Assembly: GCA_023238725.1 (NCBI GenBank)
Contig: CM041541.1
Span: forward strand, 5,614,884-5,678,883
DNA from: Scortum barcoo
Taxonomy: Eukaryota > Chordata > Actinopteri > Centrarchiformes > Terapontidae
DNA: 64,000 bases
Direction of reading: 5' to 3'
Below are positions 22,916-32,621 of the stretch, piece after piece. Made by a program: the position numbers and the translations under genes. Under the pieces are notes generated by a model, which made no database searches, was not told the DNA's origin, and was given only the letters and a program-made list of their open reading frames with translations. The number at the start of each line of letters is the position of its first letter. Within the stretch, counting starts at the first letter, position 1.

Positions 22916-24609
22916 AAGTCAATACATGTGCTGAAAATAGATGCATTTGCTGTGAAGGCCAGTAGATTTCACTTGATTCTGATAAAAGGCGAGACAGAGG
23001 CAAGCTGTCACCTGGAGTAAACCACTGTTTGTTTGCTTGATTAAAAGAAGTCTGACAGTCACCCGCTGTTTTAGTGGGTCTAGACAAAGTAATGAAGCAC
23101 CTTGAAATTCAAAACAGCAGCCAATTAATGATCATCTGGCTTTGCTTGTGTTGTTACTCTAAGCAGTAACAGTTTGTTTCCTAACTCTGGCTGCATGGCC
23201 TCAATGAACCAAAACACTGAAAGGTGGACATCCTCGCCTCTTTCCACAGATCAGATTTTCATGGACCCTTTAGCTATGAGATTTTCAGAGCATTGTATCA
23301 ACATAATTTGCCAATGGGTGACTTTTTAACCGTTTACTTTAACTCTTTATTGTACCTCTTAACCATGGGTTTTCCAATAACTCAGTGTCTTAAAATGAAT
23401 CGCATTTGATATTGGTTAATGATGAACACAAATCTTGAAACCTCATGTATGGAGGCTCCTTGGCTCAAACTTTTGGAGGGATGTGATGTTGTAAGTCTAT
23501 AATTAGCACATCTAATCTTAGACAACACTCCCCTTTCAGAACATGAAAGAGGAGATTAGTCCACAAGTTCTTCTTTAAATACTTGACATCGTTAAGACTG
23601 CTTCCGTTTCAGACAGCACCATCTTTCCTAAAATAATTCCCAGACTCTAAAAGTAGATAAGATGTACTATAGCAACAGTTCCATCTATAGTCTGTAGGGA
23701 CTTGTAGGACTTCTTAAGAATAGCATGCTTTGAAATATTTTATCTTATTTTTAGATATTTATTAGTTTGGATAACAGTTAAAGGAAAAAAAATGTTCTTT
23801 TCCTACTCACCAGTTGACCAGCATGGCAGCATTGTTCCCCGAAATAAAAGGAAGTTCCCCATGGACGTTGCGAAATACAAATCCCTGGGAGGAAAGTAGT
23901 AAGATCCACCAGAGGAACATGTTCCTCCTCATTCCTCTGCCCCCAGTCCTGTCGGGATCCATGCATCAATGGCAAAGGTGACCCTGGGGTGTCCCAGGTC
24001 GGCAGCACTTGGATGTGTGTGGATGCAGCAGTAAAAGTTGACGGGGTGGTTGTGAGCCAGACGGCCTGGAGTCATGAGGGCGTCAGAGGGCCCAGGTGAT
24101 GGGGTCGCAGTAAGAACTAACAGTGTTGGTGATTTCCTGGTCGAGGCATGGCCGTGGAGGTGATGTTGATAATGTTCTGCGCCTGCAAAATAAACAGATT
24201 TACCTCACTTTCACGCTGCTGTCAGTTGATGGTGGGGCGGCCACAGTGCATTCTTTCAGTTGTTTCTTCTTCCCTTCGCACGTCAGCCAGTCCCATCAAG
24301 AATTTTTTAATCATTATTCCACAAAGAGCTGTCAAATGGAAAAAAAAAAACATAAAAGATAGAAAATGTCCACATGGCTAGCCCCCCTCCATTCCACCAG
24401 TGATTAGCAGCAGTGAGTGTCCCTCTCTGTGGCTTAGAGTGTGCTGAGGTGTGTGTCCGTGTCTGTGCGGACGCGGTCAGCAGTCAGAAATCATGCTTCG
24501 TGTGTTTCACTGTGTGTGTATGTGTGCGTGTCGGTGCCTGGATTGACAGTGGGCGTGGCTTAGAGCTCTGTAAAGATCCCAGGACAGGAAGCCTCCCCCC
24601 ACCCCCCTT

Positions 24610-24643
<34 letters not shown>

Positions 24644-24755
24644 CTCTCGTTCTCTTACTGATGATGGCAGGATGCAGATTGTAACCAGGGATTAGGGAGG
24701 TTCAAAAATCCGATTTTGCCTGGAGAAAGCCTTGTGTATTACTGTGTCTGTGTGA

Positions 24756-24796
<41 letters not shown>

Positions 24797-27434
24797 CTTG
24801 TGTGCATGTGCCCCAGTGTGTGGAATATAGTCATCTGTTTTTTTCATAGTTTACCAGCGCCTGCAGTTGCAAACTGCTGCTGGCAAGAGTATTTTTTTAA
24901 AGCCTCAAATGCAATCTTCAGTTGTTTAACTGAATATTGTGTCCCCTCTCTTTCTATCTCTCTTGCAACACTTTCTCTGTCTCTGGATCTACTTCGAGCT
25001 GCCATCACTGACCAATGACCACATATTCTGTTGGCATGTCCTCGCAATAATTAACACCACTTGCTCTCATTTTTCAGTTCAATAATGGATTTTAAGTGAG
25101 GTTAATTTCGCCATTACATTTAACTGTAAAGGAAATGTCTTCATCCCAGCTTTGTTTTGTGAAAAATTCATTTGTTCCACCTCTGATTATTTCATTACAG
25201 CAATAGCAGGAAGGAGGAGAGATGGTGTTGTTGTTGGCAAAGCATTTAAAGAGTTTTGAACAGTTTTTTTTTTATTCAAAGGTTGAGCATGAGCAAGGCG
25301 AGTTTTGATAATAAAAAGTAATTTAGCCAGTCTTGATTATATTGAGGTAACTTGACACCTCAGGTCAAATTGCATATTAATAATTCCACTATGTGCAAAC
25401 AGTATTACCGATGTGTCTTTTGGCTTAAAGCAGATATCTCTATCATTAAGAGGCATCTAACCACTCGCCTTGTTTATTGTCCCTATCTAACTTTATATGC
25501 TTTTCACTTCTGTCTTTCCCTTTAGGACAGTATACTGTGATGATGGCCCACTTCTACCTGAAGAGGAAGATTGGATATTTTGTCATTCAGACATATATGC
25601 CCTGTTTCATGACTGTAATCCTGTCCCAGGTGTCATTTTGGCTAAACAGAGAATCAGTACCTGCAAGGACTGTCTTTGGTGAGTGAAGTTGCTTATTTAC
25701 TCATTTCCTTTGTTTTATTTATCTGGGTAATATTCCTGTCTTGCACATTCACACAAGGGAGGATAATAACAGATACCCACTGAGCAGCAGCACTGCAGTA
25801 GCTGGCAGTTAAGAGTTATTAAAGCGCCCACCTTTGTTGAGTGAGGCGAGACTGTTACTCGTTTCCAGCTGGCCTGTAAAGAGTCAATTTAAACTTGTCA
25901 TGGCCTTTGTTTGCACCCAGGGGTGACCACCGTGCTGACCATGACCACCCTCAGCATCAGCGCCAGGAACTCGCTCCCTAAAGTGGCCTACGCCACAGCC
26001 ATGGATTGGTTCATTGCCGTGTGTTACGCTTTCGTCTTTTCTGCCCTCATTGAGTTCGCCACAGTGAACTACTTCACTAAGAGAAGCTGGGCCTGGGATG
26101 GCAAGAAGGCTCTGGAGGCACAGCACCCTAAGGTACAGCTTGTAGATGCTAAAGTAGGTGCACCTTAAAATACTGCATATTTCAACTCAGTGGTGTCGGT
26201 GCCATGCTGTCTACTTCAAAGGACTACATCACTGGTTTCAAATGTTTTAGCCTGTAAAATAAATATTACACACACTTAACATCACTGTCAACCACTTTCC
26301 CAGGAATACAGTGACTTTTCATACAATTTCTTTACCTTCCAGACAGCCTACAACATTTGAAAATCAACTTGCAGAGATGTTAAACCTGCATAAAATAGGT
26401 CATCATTTATATGGAATAATTTCATCACCTCCTTTTTTGTCCGTTATGTAATCATTGCATGGTAATGCACTTGCTCTCAGGGATCATTTTGTAAACCATC
26501 CTTCGTGGCGTGCTTGAGGATGCTCTGACATATTGTGTGTGATTTCAGAGTACCAGAAAGCATTGTATTCATGAGTTATGTTATCAGAAAGTCAAACCTA
26601 GAAAAAACACAAAGCACCATTCGGAGGCCGTGAAAAGAATATCAGTTTAGTCATTTCTTGTATTTAAAATCTCAAGTGCTGTTCTTTACACACCTTAAAA
26701 GAAATTGTTTATTTTCTTGGGAAATACACTTTCCCTGTCACTTTCTTATTTATGCAAAGACTGATGAAAAACACTTAAGTATGAAAAGCCAGTTTTAGAT
26801 ATGTCAGTCACATGATATTGATTATCGTACAAGTGGCTTGTGTTAATATTACCAGAGATGCCCAGGAAACTCCCATGTACCTGATAGTAGCTCTGCTAAA
26901 ACATATACATGAATATTGCTATGGTCATAAATAAAATCAAACTATGCTCTGAGTGAAATTCAATTCCAGAGCACTCCCTGCATTTTGCTAGAAATGTTTC
27001 ACTTCTGTAAAATCATTAATCATTCAAGACAGAACAAAGTACACTGATTATCTCAGGCCAAATAGCCAAGCAAGTGGTATCTGTAGAGAGCTTAAAACTA
27101 TTTTAATTTATAAATGCATCCTGTCTTTCTGTAGAAACGAGACCCCATGGTGCTGTCGAAAAAACCCAACAACGTTTGCTCAGCAGGCGTCAACTACACC
27201 CCCAACCTCACCAAGGACGTGTCCATTTCCACAATCTCCAACACGACGTCGGTGCAGCTCCGGGCCTCTGAGACCAAGATGGTGGACCCTAAGAAGACTT
27301 ACAACAGTGTCAGCAAGATCGACAAGATGTCGCGGATAGTGTTTCCTGTCCTCTTTGGAACCTTCAACCTCGTCTACTGGGCCACGTACCTGAACAGAGA
27401 ACCGGTGGTGAAAGGAGTGGTCACCTCAACGTAA
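4846..27434 (+). CDS. gabra5: gabra5 (GABA-A receptor alpha5 subunit), complete, ten coding exons
   Basis: Exons: 4846-4861, 5487-5568, 6427-6548, 8121-8188, 9537-9757, 13820-13902, 18533-18676, 25526-25678, 25921-26132, 27135-27434. They total 1401 nt and 466 residues (human alpha5: 462), and all introns are GT-AG with matching phases. The product is a plasma-membrane GABA-gated chloride channel subunit. Order: signal peptide; ligand-binding domain with Cys-loop C177-C191; TM1 about 262-284; TM2 about 292-314 ([20 protein letters not shown]); TM3 about 324-346; variable cytoplasmic loop; TM4 about 433-453 (SRIVFPVLFGTFNLVYWATYL). SWKDERL, NQYHL, DGKKALEA and SNTTSV with KTYNSVSKIDKMSRI identify alpha5. 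Sequons are at N48, N75 and N149. Oddities: Leu140 replaces the benzodiazepine-site His, and loop C reads SRGQY. GABA-site residues in DVFFRQSW and LLYTMRLTI are kept. It lies between gabrb3 (divergent) and gabrg3 (same strand). Confidence 0.95.
5487..5568 (+). CDS. gabra5: gabra5 coding exon 2 (signal peptide)
   Basis: The acceptor is tgttccag and the donor AATAG|gtaagc. It encodes ALDSKVSRIPV, then MARLVLSILLLCGCQN, a typical signal peptide with an Arg followed by a leucine-rich core. It joins to the next exon as AG|T (Ser). Confidence 0.88.
6427..6548 (+). CDS. gabra5: gabra5 coding exon 3
   Basis: The acceptor is ctctcccag. It encodes SFCQSSSEAQKEAAANDSTV, then [20 protein letters not shown] plus G, the alpha-subunit mature N-terminus. 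[11 protein letters not shown] is the alpha5 form (alpha2 and alpha3 have ILDRLLDGYDN). The donor GGAG|gtttgc is weak but is required by the phase of the next exon. N48-D-S is a glycosylation sequon. Confidence 0.95.
6549..8120 (+). other. gabra5 intron 3
   Basis: Mostly unique AT-rich sequence. I see no additional exon, RNA gene or clear mobile element. Confidence 0.6.
8121..8188 (+). CDS. gabra5: gabra5 coding exon 4
   Basis: This 68-nt exon has acceptor ctctcaacag and donor GAGATG|gtgagt. It encodes ENVTEIKTNIFVTSFGPVSD and then TEM. N75-V-T77 is an extra N-glycosylation sequon where human alpha5 reads ERITQ. Confidence 0.96.
8189..9536 (+). other. gabra5 intron 4
   Basis: It contains a short CA microsatellite (about 8247-8267). 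Otherwise it is unremarkable AT-rich sequence. Confidence 0.6.
9537..9757 (+). CDS. gabra5: gabra5 coding exon 5 (loops A and D; His-to-Leu site)
   Basis: This is the family-typical 221-nt exon, with acceptor ggtctcag and donor ATGAG|gtaggc. It begins EYTIDVFFRQSWKDERL (loop D, complementary GABA face) and continues to WTPDTFFLNGKKSIAHNMTT. The codon at 9666-9668 is CTT (Leu140), where diazepam-sensitive alpha subunits have His and alpha4/alpha6 have Arg. Cys at the RLCF position and Asn in LLASNIW are further departures from the human paralogues. N149-M-T is a conserved sequon. Confidence 0.97.
9758..13819 (+). other. gabra5 intron 5
   Basis: It holds an old SINE-like repeat fragment (12187-12344), short CA runs and a G run near 10383. 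No exon-like frame with alpha-subunit similarity was seen. Confidence 0.6.
12187..12344 (+). repeat. Decayed teleost tRNA-like SINE / interspersed repeat fragment
   Basis: The order of motifs GGTGGCTCAGTG, CTCCTGGACTCAAAACTC, CCTTTCTG and TTTAGATTTCCCACAGGTG resembles a very common fish repeat (a tRNA-like head with ggtggctcagtggttag, then a tail with taaattg-ccataggtgtg). It is heavily diverged. The family was recalled, not searched. Confidence 0.5.
13820..13902 (+). CDS. gabra5: gabra5 coding exon 6 (Cys-loop)
   Basis: This 83-nt exon has acceptor ttgctttag and donor GCAGCT|gtgagt. It encodes [20 protein letters not shown] then CPLKFGS, including both Cys-loop cysteines (C177 and C191). 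The sequence matches human alpha5 exactly through this block. Confidence 0.97.
13903..18532 (+). other. gabra5 intron 6
   Basis: 4.6 kb of AT-rich sequence with short CA runs (about 18243-18258). No additional coding exon, RNA gene or clear transposon was recognised. Confidence 0.55.
18533..18676 (+). CDS. gabra5: gabra5 coding exon 7 (loops B and C)
   Basis: This 144-nt exon has acceptor tctctctctcag and donor GCAGAG|gtgatt. It encodes YAYPVSEVVYTWTQGAAKSV, then SVAEDGSRLNQYHLIG and QTAGTEDIHTSRG. NQYHL is the alpha5 form. The penultimate codon AGA (18673-18675, Arg245) stands where other alpha subunits have Thr in STGEY. Confidence 0.97.
19022..19512. mobile_element. Non-autonomous PIF/Harbinger-type MITE with TAA target-site duplication
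   Basis: The left end TGCCCCTTTTCCACTAGTAC is mirrored by the right end GTACTAGTGGAAAAGGGGCA. The 491-bp element is flanked by TAA at 19019-19021 and at 19513-19515. A 3-bp TAA/TTA duplication is characteristic of PIF/Harbinger transposition. The interior has GACTCG tandem bits and no transposase frame, so it must have been mobilised in trans. Well-preserved ends suggest recent insertion. The superfamily assignment rests on the duplication length. Confidence 0.85.
20827..20847 (+). other. G-quadruplex motif
   Basis: Four G runs (4, 4, 5 and 5 bases) are separated by single T residues. This is a short-loop arrangement that favours stable quadruplex formation in DNA and in the gabra5 pre-mRNA, since the G-rich strand is the coding strand. 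Confidence 0.85.
22859..22912. repeat. Compound TG/TA microsatellite
   Basis: Thirteen or so TG units run directly into about fourteen TA units, within gabra5 intron 7. Confidence 0.95.
24612..24640. repeat. CA microsatellite
   Basis: An uninterrupted CA run in gabra5 intron 7. Confidence 0.9.
24760..24792. repeat. AG microsatellite
   Basis: About sixteen AG units in gabra5 intron 7. Confidence 0.95.
25526..25678 (+). CDS. gabra5: gabra5 coding exon 8 (TM1, start of TM2)
   Basis: This 153-nt exon has acceptor ccctttag and donor CTTTG|gtgagt. It encodes GQYTVMMAHFYLKRKIGYFV, then TM1 IQTYMPCFMTVILSQVSFWL and NRESVPARTVF. TM1 carries Met270 and Phe273 where human alpha subunits have LPCI. 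Gln280, a residue linked to neurosteroid action in alpha subunits, is retained. Confidence 0.97.
25921..26132 (+). CDS. gabra5: gabra5 coding exon 9 (TM2-TM3)
   Basis: The acceptor is gcacccag. It encodes [17 protein letters not shown] (channel-lining TM2), SLPKVAYATAMDW and TM3 FIAVCYAFVFSALIEFATV, then KRSWAWDGKKALEAQHPK. The likely donor is CCTAAG|gtacag at 26133. A second in-frame donor, GCTAAA|gtaggt at 26154, would add VQLVDAK. Both leave phase 0 and suit exon 10. Confidence 0.92.
26133..27134 (+). other. gabra5 intron 9
   Basis: Mostly AT-rich unique sequence. The first 21 bases would be exonic if the downstream donor at 26154 is used. The short stretch near 26700-26750 (TTGGGAAATACACTT) may be a remnant of the palindromic teleost repeat seen at about 50275-50720. 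Confidence 0.55.
27135..27434 (+). CDS. gabra5: gabra5 coding exon 10 (cytoplasmic loop end, TM4, stop)
   Basis: The acceptor is tttctgtag and the stop TAA is at 27432-27434. It encodes the variable cytoplasmic loop (KRDPMVLSKKPNNV and on to SNTTSVQLRASETK), then KKTYNSVSKIDKMSRIVFPV, TM4 and the C-terminal tail NREPVVKGVVTST. SNTTSV and the TM4 block match human alpha5. Confidence 0.97.
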   Translation, partial: KRDPMVLSKKPNNVCSAGVNYTPNLTKDVSISTISNTTSVQLRASETKMVDPKKTYNSVSKIDKMSRIVFPVLFGTFNLVYWATYLNREPVVKGVVTST

Positions 27435-27562
27435 TCTTTCTTTTTGTGCGTTTTTATTTTGAGACAGAGAGTTTGTGTGAGGGAGGAAGTCTGAGCCTGA
27501 TTTGCAAGTGGGTGGACTAAAAGGAAAGGGGTTGTTGTAAGGTCTCTGCCCTAGACATAAAA

Positions 27563-27568
27563 AATAAA
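27563..27568 (+). terminator. gabra5: Candidate polyadenylation signal for gabra5
   Basis: AATAAA lies 129 bp after the gabra5 stop codon. Further AATAAA motifs at 30126 and 32542 allow longer 3' UTRs. The choice is unresolved. Confidence 0.35.
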
Positions 27569-30500
27569 AAACAAATATCTGCGCTTGAAGAACAAAACAA
27601 ACTATACTCAACTATTTAATTCAAGCACTTTGAATGGATGCAAGGCTGCAACAGAATCCCTTTCCTGTTTTTCATGGCTGCTTGATCACAAAGAAACTGC
27701 CTCTAAGACTATGTCGACGAGAGAGCGGGCGCTTTGCTTCTTTCTCATCTATCCTGCTGCAGTTTGCATGATGCTCTCCTCAAAAGGAAACCATGGACTC
27801 CTCTTTGTCTTGAATACCAACCATGTATATGTCAATCACTGCTTAAAGTATTGGAGCACACTTCATCACTGCAACTTGAGGAAGGGTTTTCAATTTAAAA
27901 CTAACATAGGCATCTTGAGCAATTCTGCCAAAATTTAAATGCTTCATATTTGTATCATGGAGGCTTGAAAAGCACTGAGCTTATGCTATAGAGAAAAAAA
28001 ACATGCATTTGAATTTGAAAAACTGACTTAAAGAAATGTACCTAATTCCACACAATATGGGAGAAACATCTCTTAAGATTAATGCTGCAAGTGCATTAAT
28101 AATTTATTTTTTATGTCTCGTTTTTAAAGAACCTTTGCCATTTTTTTCCTCCTATTGCAGTGGGTGCTTGTGTGTCTCTTTGGTACATCTCTACTTGAAC
28201 ATTCAAAGCCTTCTGCTGCAGCCCTGGTTTCCCAAAAGCATTGGGAAGCCCAAAGGAAAATGGCAGGGTAAAAAATATAATGCTGTCTAAGGTGAAAAAA
28301 ATGTATTTGGAAGATTATCATTTTGAACTTTTAAATGACAAGGCGCTTCTTTATTCATAACAAAAAGTCAATTTATCATTTGGGCAGCTGACCAACCAGA
28401 ACATGAGAAAAACATCATGGCCCACTTACCCAGGGTGACTGGACATGTGTGGGTGATGTGTTTAGGACAAATTTAAGATTGGATATATATGCTGTAACTG
28501 AATTTTGAGCCTGGGTCACTCAGCTAGGAAACTAATATTCACAGTTGAGGGACCAGTGCTCAAAACGCAGTGTGTGTCACATACGAATCAGCAGAGTGAC
28601 GCTCAGAGTTTGGAGACTGTCATTCAGGTGAGATGACCAGCGTGCAAACCCTTATTTAGGCAAGCACCAACACTGCCTGCTCCAGGGGCCGGTTTCACCA
28701 AGACAGACTGACTGACCTCAGATAGATGTCTAATTTGCAGAAATCTTTAAAAATTTAAGTAGGACTCACTAAAAAAACACAGCTGACCAAACGATTGTGT
28801 CAAAGCGCTCATCTCCACTCATTACAGCACAAAACGTGTGCCCCTTGGAAGAATTCAACAGTTACAAGGACATTTAACTGAGGCAATTCAGTGAATGTCA
28901 CAATACAAAAAACCTCAGCCCAGTGCACACCTACTTCTTTATGTAGCAGGACCAGGATAGTGTCCACATGAAAATGACTGAGGACGTCCTAATTGGTATG
29001 TGTCACTTAAAGGTTCAGTACACAATACTGTTGGTAAACCACATATTATAGGTCATGTTTTCTGTTGTTTGGTGCCACTGATTGTTAGTATGGGAATATA
29101 CAAAATTTGAGAAAATATAAGACTGGCCTAACATAAACAGAGCAGTCTCAAATATCTTTGTGAAACTGGCCCCAGGTCTGCTGATCCTGAACTCTGACCT
29201 CCCTTTGTGGTGAACAAAAGAACAGTCTGGTCCCACAAGAAATGGCACCACAAAATTCATTTGTGACTTCACAGAAAATGCTAATTTTCTTCTTTACTGT
29301 GACGTTTACTCACCAGTGGTACTTTGTCCTCATGATTGAGTTTTATTGAGGGGATGGAAAAAAGTACTCTCTAGCTTGCTAGCTGTAAATCAGCAAGATT
29401 GTTATCCTGATAGCTAACATGCGACATCTTCTCACATTTTATTTCAAAAACGTTTTTGTACCGTTGTCTAACAGTCTGTCTTAACAGTCTGCAGACCATG
29501 TCTCTTGAGGAGGAAGTTAAATTAAAGAGAAAAGCATGATGCAACTAATTAGCTATGATAGCATCCTCCATTTTGGACTCTCCCGCTCTCTGTTCCTTCA
29601 AAGGTCAGTGCTGTCAAAAAGGTTCATTATTGGTCAACAGTGCAAATTTGTGGATCAAAATTGACTAAATTTACACAGATTAACTTTGCCCCTGCAAGCA
29701 AATGTGCTTTCTTTGGAATTAAGAGATTTTGCAACAAAATGTTATCATTTTAAAGAATGGCGTGACCAAGCCTTTAAGCTATGAAGACTGTGGGAAATTA
29801 GGCCGAATCTCATAAGGAAATAATGTAAATAAGCTTTTCATTTTCAGCTTAACTCTTTGCTTTGCTTTTTGCTACAAAAAAGGACAACGTTGAGATTCTC
29901 ACATTTGAGTTTTAAACCCTTAAAAGAAAAAAAGCCAAAGTCTGATCTTGACTTTCAATTTATTAAGAGTACTTTTTCGTCTGTTACCTTTTTCTTAATG
30001 TTAGTGTGCACACGTGTGAAGTTCTTTTCTTCTTGCTGCTTGTAGAAGAGCTTACATTGGATCAAAGTTGGCTTTTGATCTTTGAATTGAATCCAATTTT
30101 TCTTGAATTGTTTCTACGTTGACTTAATAAACCTGGAAGCAATGAGCACACGTCATGGCATTCTGGCTCGGGCCTACCATAGCACAGCATGTGTGACTTG
30201 TTTGGACTATGGTGAGACATACTCAGGAACAAGAGGACCCGTGCTCCCATCAGAAGAGTTGCCTCAGAGTCACTGTTTCTTCTCTGTCATGGGTTTTAGA
30301 CAGCGGGATTCACTCTGTCACCTGCTGCTGGGAGCATTGTCCCTGATAACTTTTTTTTTGGCGCTGAATAGATGTTGAAAAGAGAAAAGAGATGAAAAAC
30401 CATATAAATGAAGAAGAAATCGGCCGCCACCGTACCTGCTTTGCTTTGTGAAATTGGGACCTACAGTAAATATCTTCATGTTATCAGCTTAAAGTTCTTT

Positions 30501-31114
30501 CCAAAGCGCTTTTATTTGGACTTTTTGTGCCATAATATCCTGTAGCGTTTTTGTGCTGGTTTGGATTGATGTTAAATCTGCATTTTATGTGACTCTTACG
30601 TGTTGCTATCTGTCAAAAGCTCGGCGGGTGCTGCAGCAAAGCTTGGACTGTGTTTTAGTGCTTGTTAGAGCACTGCAGCTGTGTAAAAGGAAGTCCAATG
30701 AAATGCAGTTGAAAGGCAATATATACATCTGTCTGTCAAGGGTCGCCATGGCAGCAAGTCCATATGAAAAGACCAGACTTTCCTATTCACTGGTAACGAT
30801 CTCCAGCCTCTGTATCTGTTCCTCACCTTCCTGTTTGTTGCTGACTCTGCTGCTCATGCACATTATCAAGTGCTCATTTTCCTTTTGTTTCTGATGATGG
30901 CTGCAGAAACTGAGTCCATCACAAACTTTAGGATCATTTGTTTGTTCTGACAGAGCTGCTTCATTTGAGCTGGCCAAGCCTTACTTTGAGTTCTGTTACC
31001 AAAAGAAATGAAACTGTAATATGTCATACATTTTGGTCCCGAATCGTGTACGTTCATTTAGCCACCAGTGTTTTCTCTATGGATGGCAATGTCTGCTGGT
31101 TAGTTGATCCACCC

Positions 31115-31380
31115 TTAATTAGTCCAATTTGTTGATTTATGACCAAATATCTGCAAAGCTAAAACATTCCCATCAGCCTTAGCTGTACCTTGTCTGCTAA
31201 TTTAGTGCTAATTGGCAAATGTTAGCATGGTAACACGGTTAACTGAGGGGGTGAACAAGGTGACCTGCTTAGCATCAGCATTTTAGCTTTATCGTTGTTA
31301 GCATGCTGACATTAGCATTTAGCTCAAAGCATTGCTGTGCCTAAATATAATCTCACAGAGCTGCTAGCATGACTGTAGAC
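31115..31380 (-). repeat. Teleost interspersed repeat, copy in minus orientation
   Basis: ATTTATGACCAAATATCTGC, CATCAGCCTTAGCTGTACCT and then repeated GTTAGCAT motifs, ending AGAGCTGCTAGCATG, make up a familiar high-copy fish repeat. The first blocks are the reverse complement of those in the copy at 57440-57835 (AGGTACAGCTAATGCTGA, GTATTTGGTTAAC). The superfamily is not assigned. Confidence 0.7.
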
Positions 31381-31884
31381 CGGCGGTAGGCTAACAGCGG
31401 CGTGTGGACCAAATATAGTCTGCCAACAAGAAAGTAACATTATTTCCATAAATCTCCTTTAGATAACAATGTAAATACAAGAGACTTATAAATTCCCCAA
31501 AATATAACCTCAAAACACCTAATAATTATTATTGTCCGCTCATGGAGAGAGCTTCATGCTGCACCAGGCTGTGCTAACTCTTAGTCCAAACTTACTTGTT
31601 TTATAAATCTATTTAATTTTTAAATTAATCAAAAGAAACACATTTCAAAATGTAATGTAAAACACTAAACCACAGTGAACAATGCTGGTTAACTGTTGAC
31701 CCCTGAGTCCTGTTATTGAATTTCTATTAAAACCTTTATAATTTTACAATATACTGAAATATTTTTGTTAATTATAATGGCCGCTATTTCACCATAGGTC
31801 AGAGGATCTCCATTGTGCTGAAGTTATTCTGACTACATTCTGTCATACACACATTGTTGTTGCCATCTAAGAAATGAGTGCCCC

Positions 31885-31911
31885 TATCTATCCATCCATC
31901 CATCCATCCAT
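31885..31911. repeat. ATCC/ATCT tetranucleotide microsatellite
   Basis: Tandem CTAT/CCAT tetramers in the gabra5-gabrg3 spacer. Confidence 0.9.
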
Positions 31912-32575
31912 TTAACCATCCCTCTCTTCTCTATTGCCCCCCCCCCTCCTTCCTTCAGCCACTGTGACAGACTCATCTGCCATACATCTGTTAGAAAAGG
32001 GATTTAGTTCCGCTTAAGTTACTTTCACCCATTCAGGGGGGCCTCTTACAGCAAAGCGCTTCACTCCAATTTAAGCCCAGACTGGCCCAGCCGATGACAA
32101 ATGCTTGTTTTTCTCTCTGCAGTGTCGGGACAGCTGTGGCTGGTGCGTAAGAGGGACAAATTTAGGATTGATTATATGTACTTTATCCAAAGCTAGCTCA
32201 CGGGCTGTGAAGCAGACTGAAGTTTTGAACTTGGGTGTCTCGACTGGGGAATGTAGTGTACATGCAGCAGCTTAAGGAGACTTATGCAGGGCTCCAATAG
32301 CAACAGTTATCTGCTATGGACAGCCATTACACGTGCATGAAGTTTCTCTTGTTTTTGAGCATCAATAAGGAACTTTAATTCTTTTTTTCAGGAAGAAACA
32401 TTAAACTGAGACCTTTGCTTAAATTTTGCAAAAATGCAGCAAAGCCATTGTAGCTATAGCTGGGCTTAACAAAGTATTTGTGTTATTCATTCTTTGTTTT
32501 ATGTACTGTACTTGTTTTATGTATTATATTTAAAATGATCAAATAAAAAGGATGAACAAAGAAGGCGCACAGAAA

Positions 32576-32621
32576 TGATTATTATTATTATTGTTATTAT
32601 TATTAGTAGTAGTAGTAGTAT
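32576..32621. repeat. ATT/AGT trinucleotide microsatellite
   Basis: ATT triplets with one GTT interruption pass into AGT triplets. Confidence 0.9.

Larger units (their letters stand above)
18677..25525 (+). other. gabra5 intron 7
   Basis: 6.8 kb holding a Harbinger-type MITE (19022-19512), a G-quadruplex motif (20827-20847), TG/TA (22859-22912), CA (24612-24640) and AG (24760-24792) microsatellites, and a GC-richer unexplained block at about 23800-24300. Confidence 0.65.
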
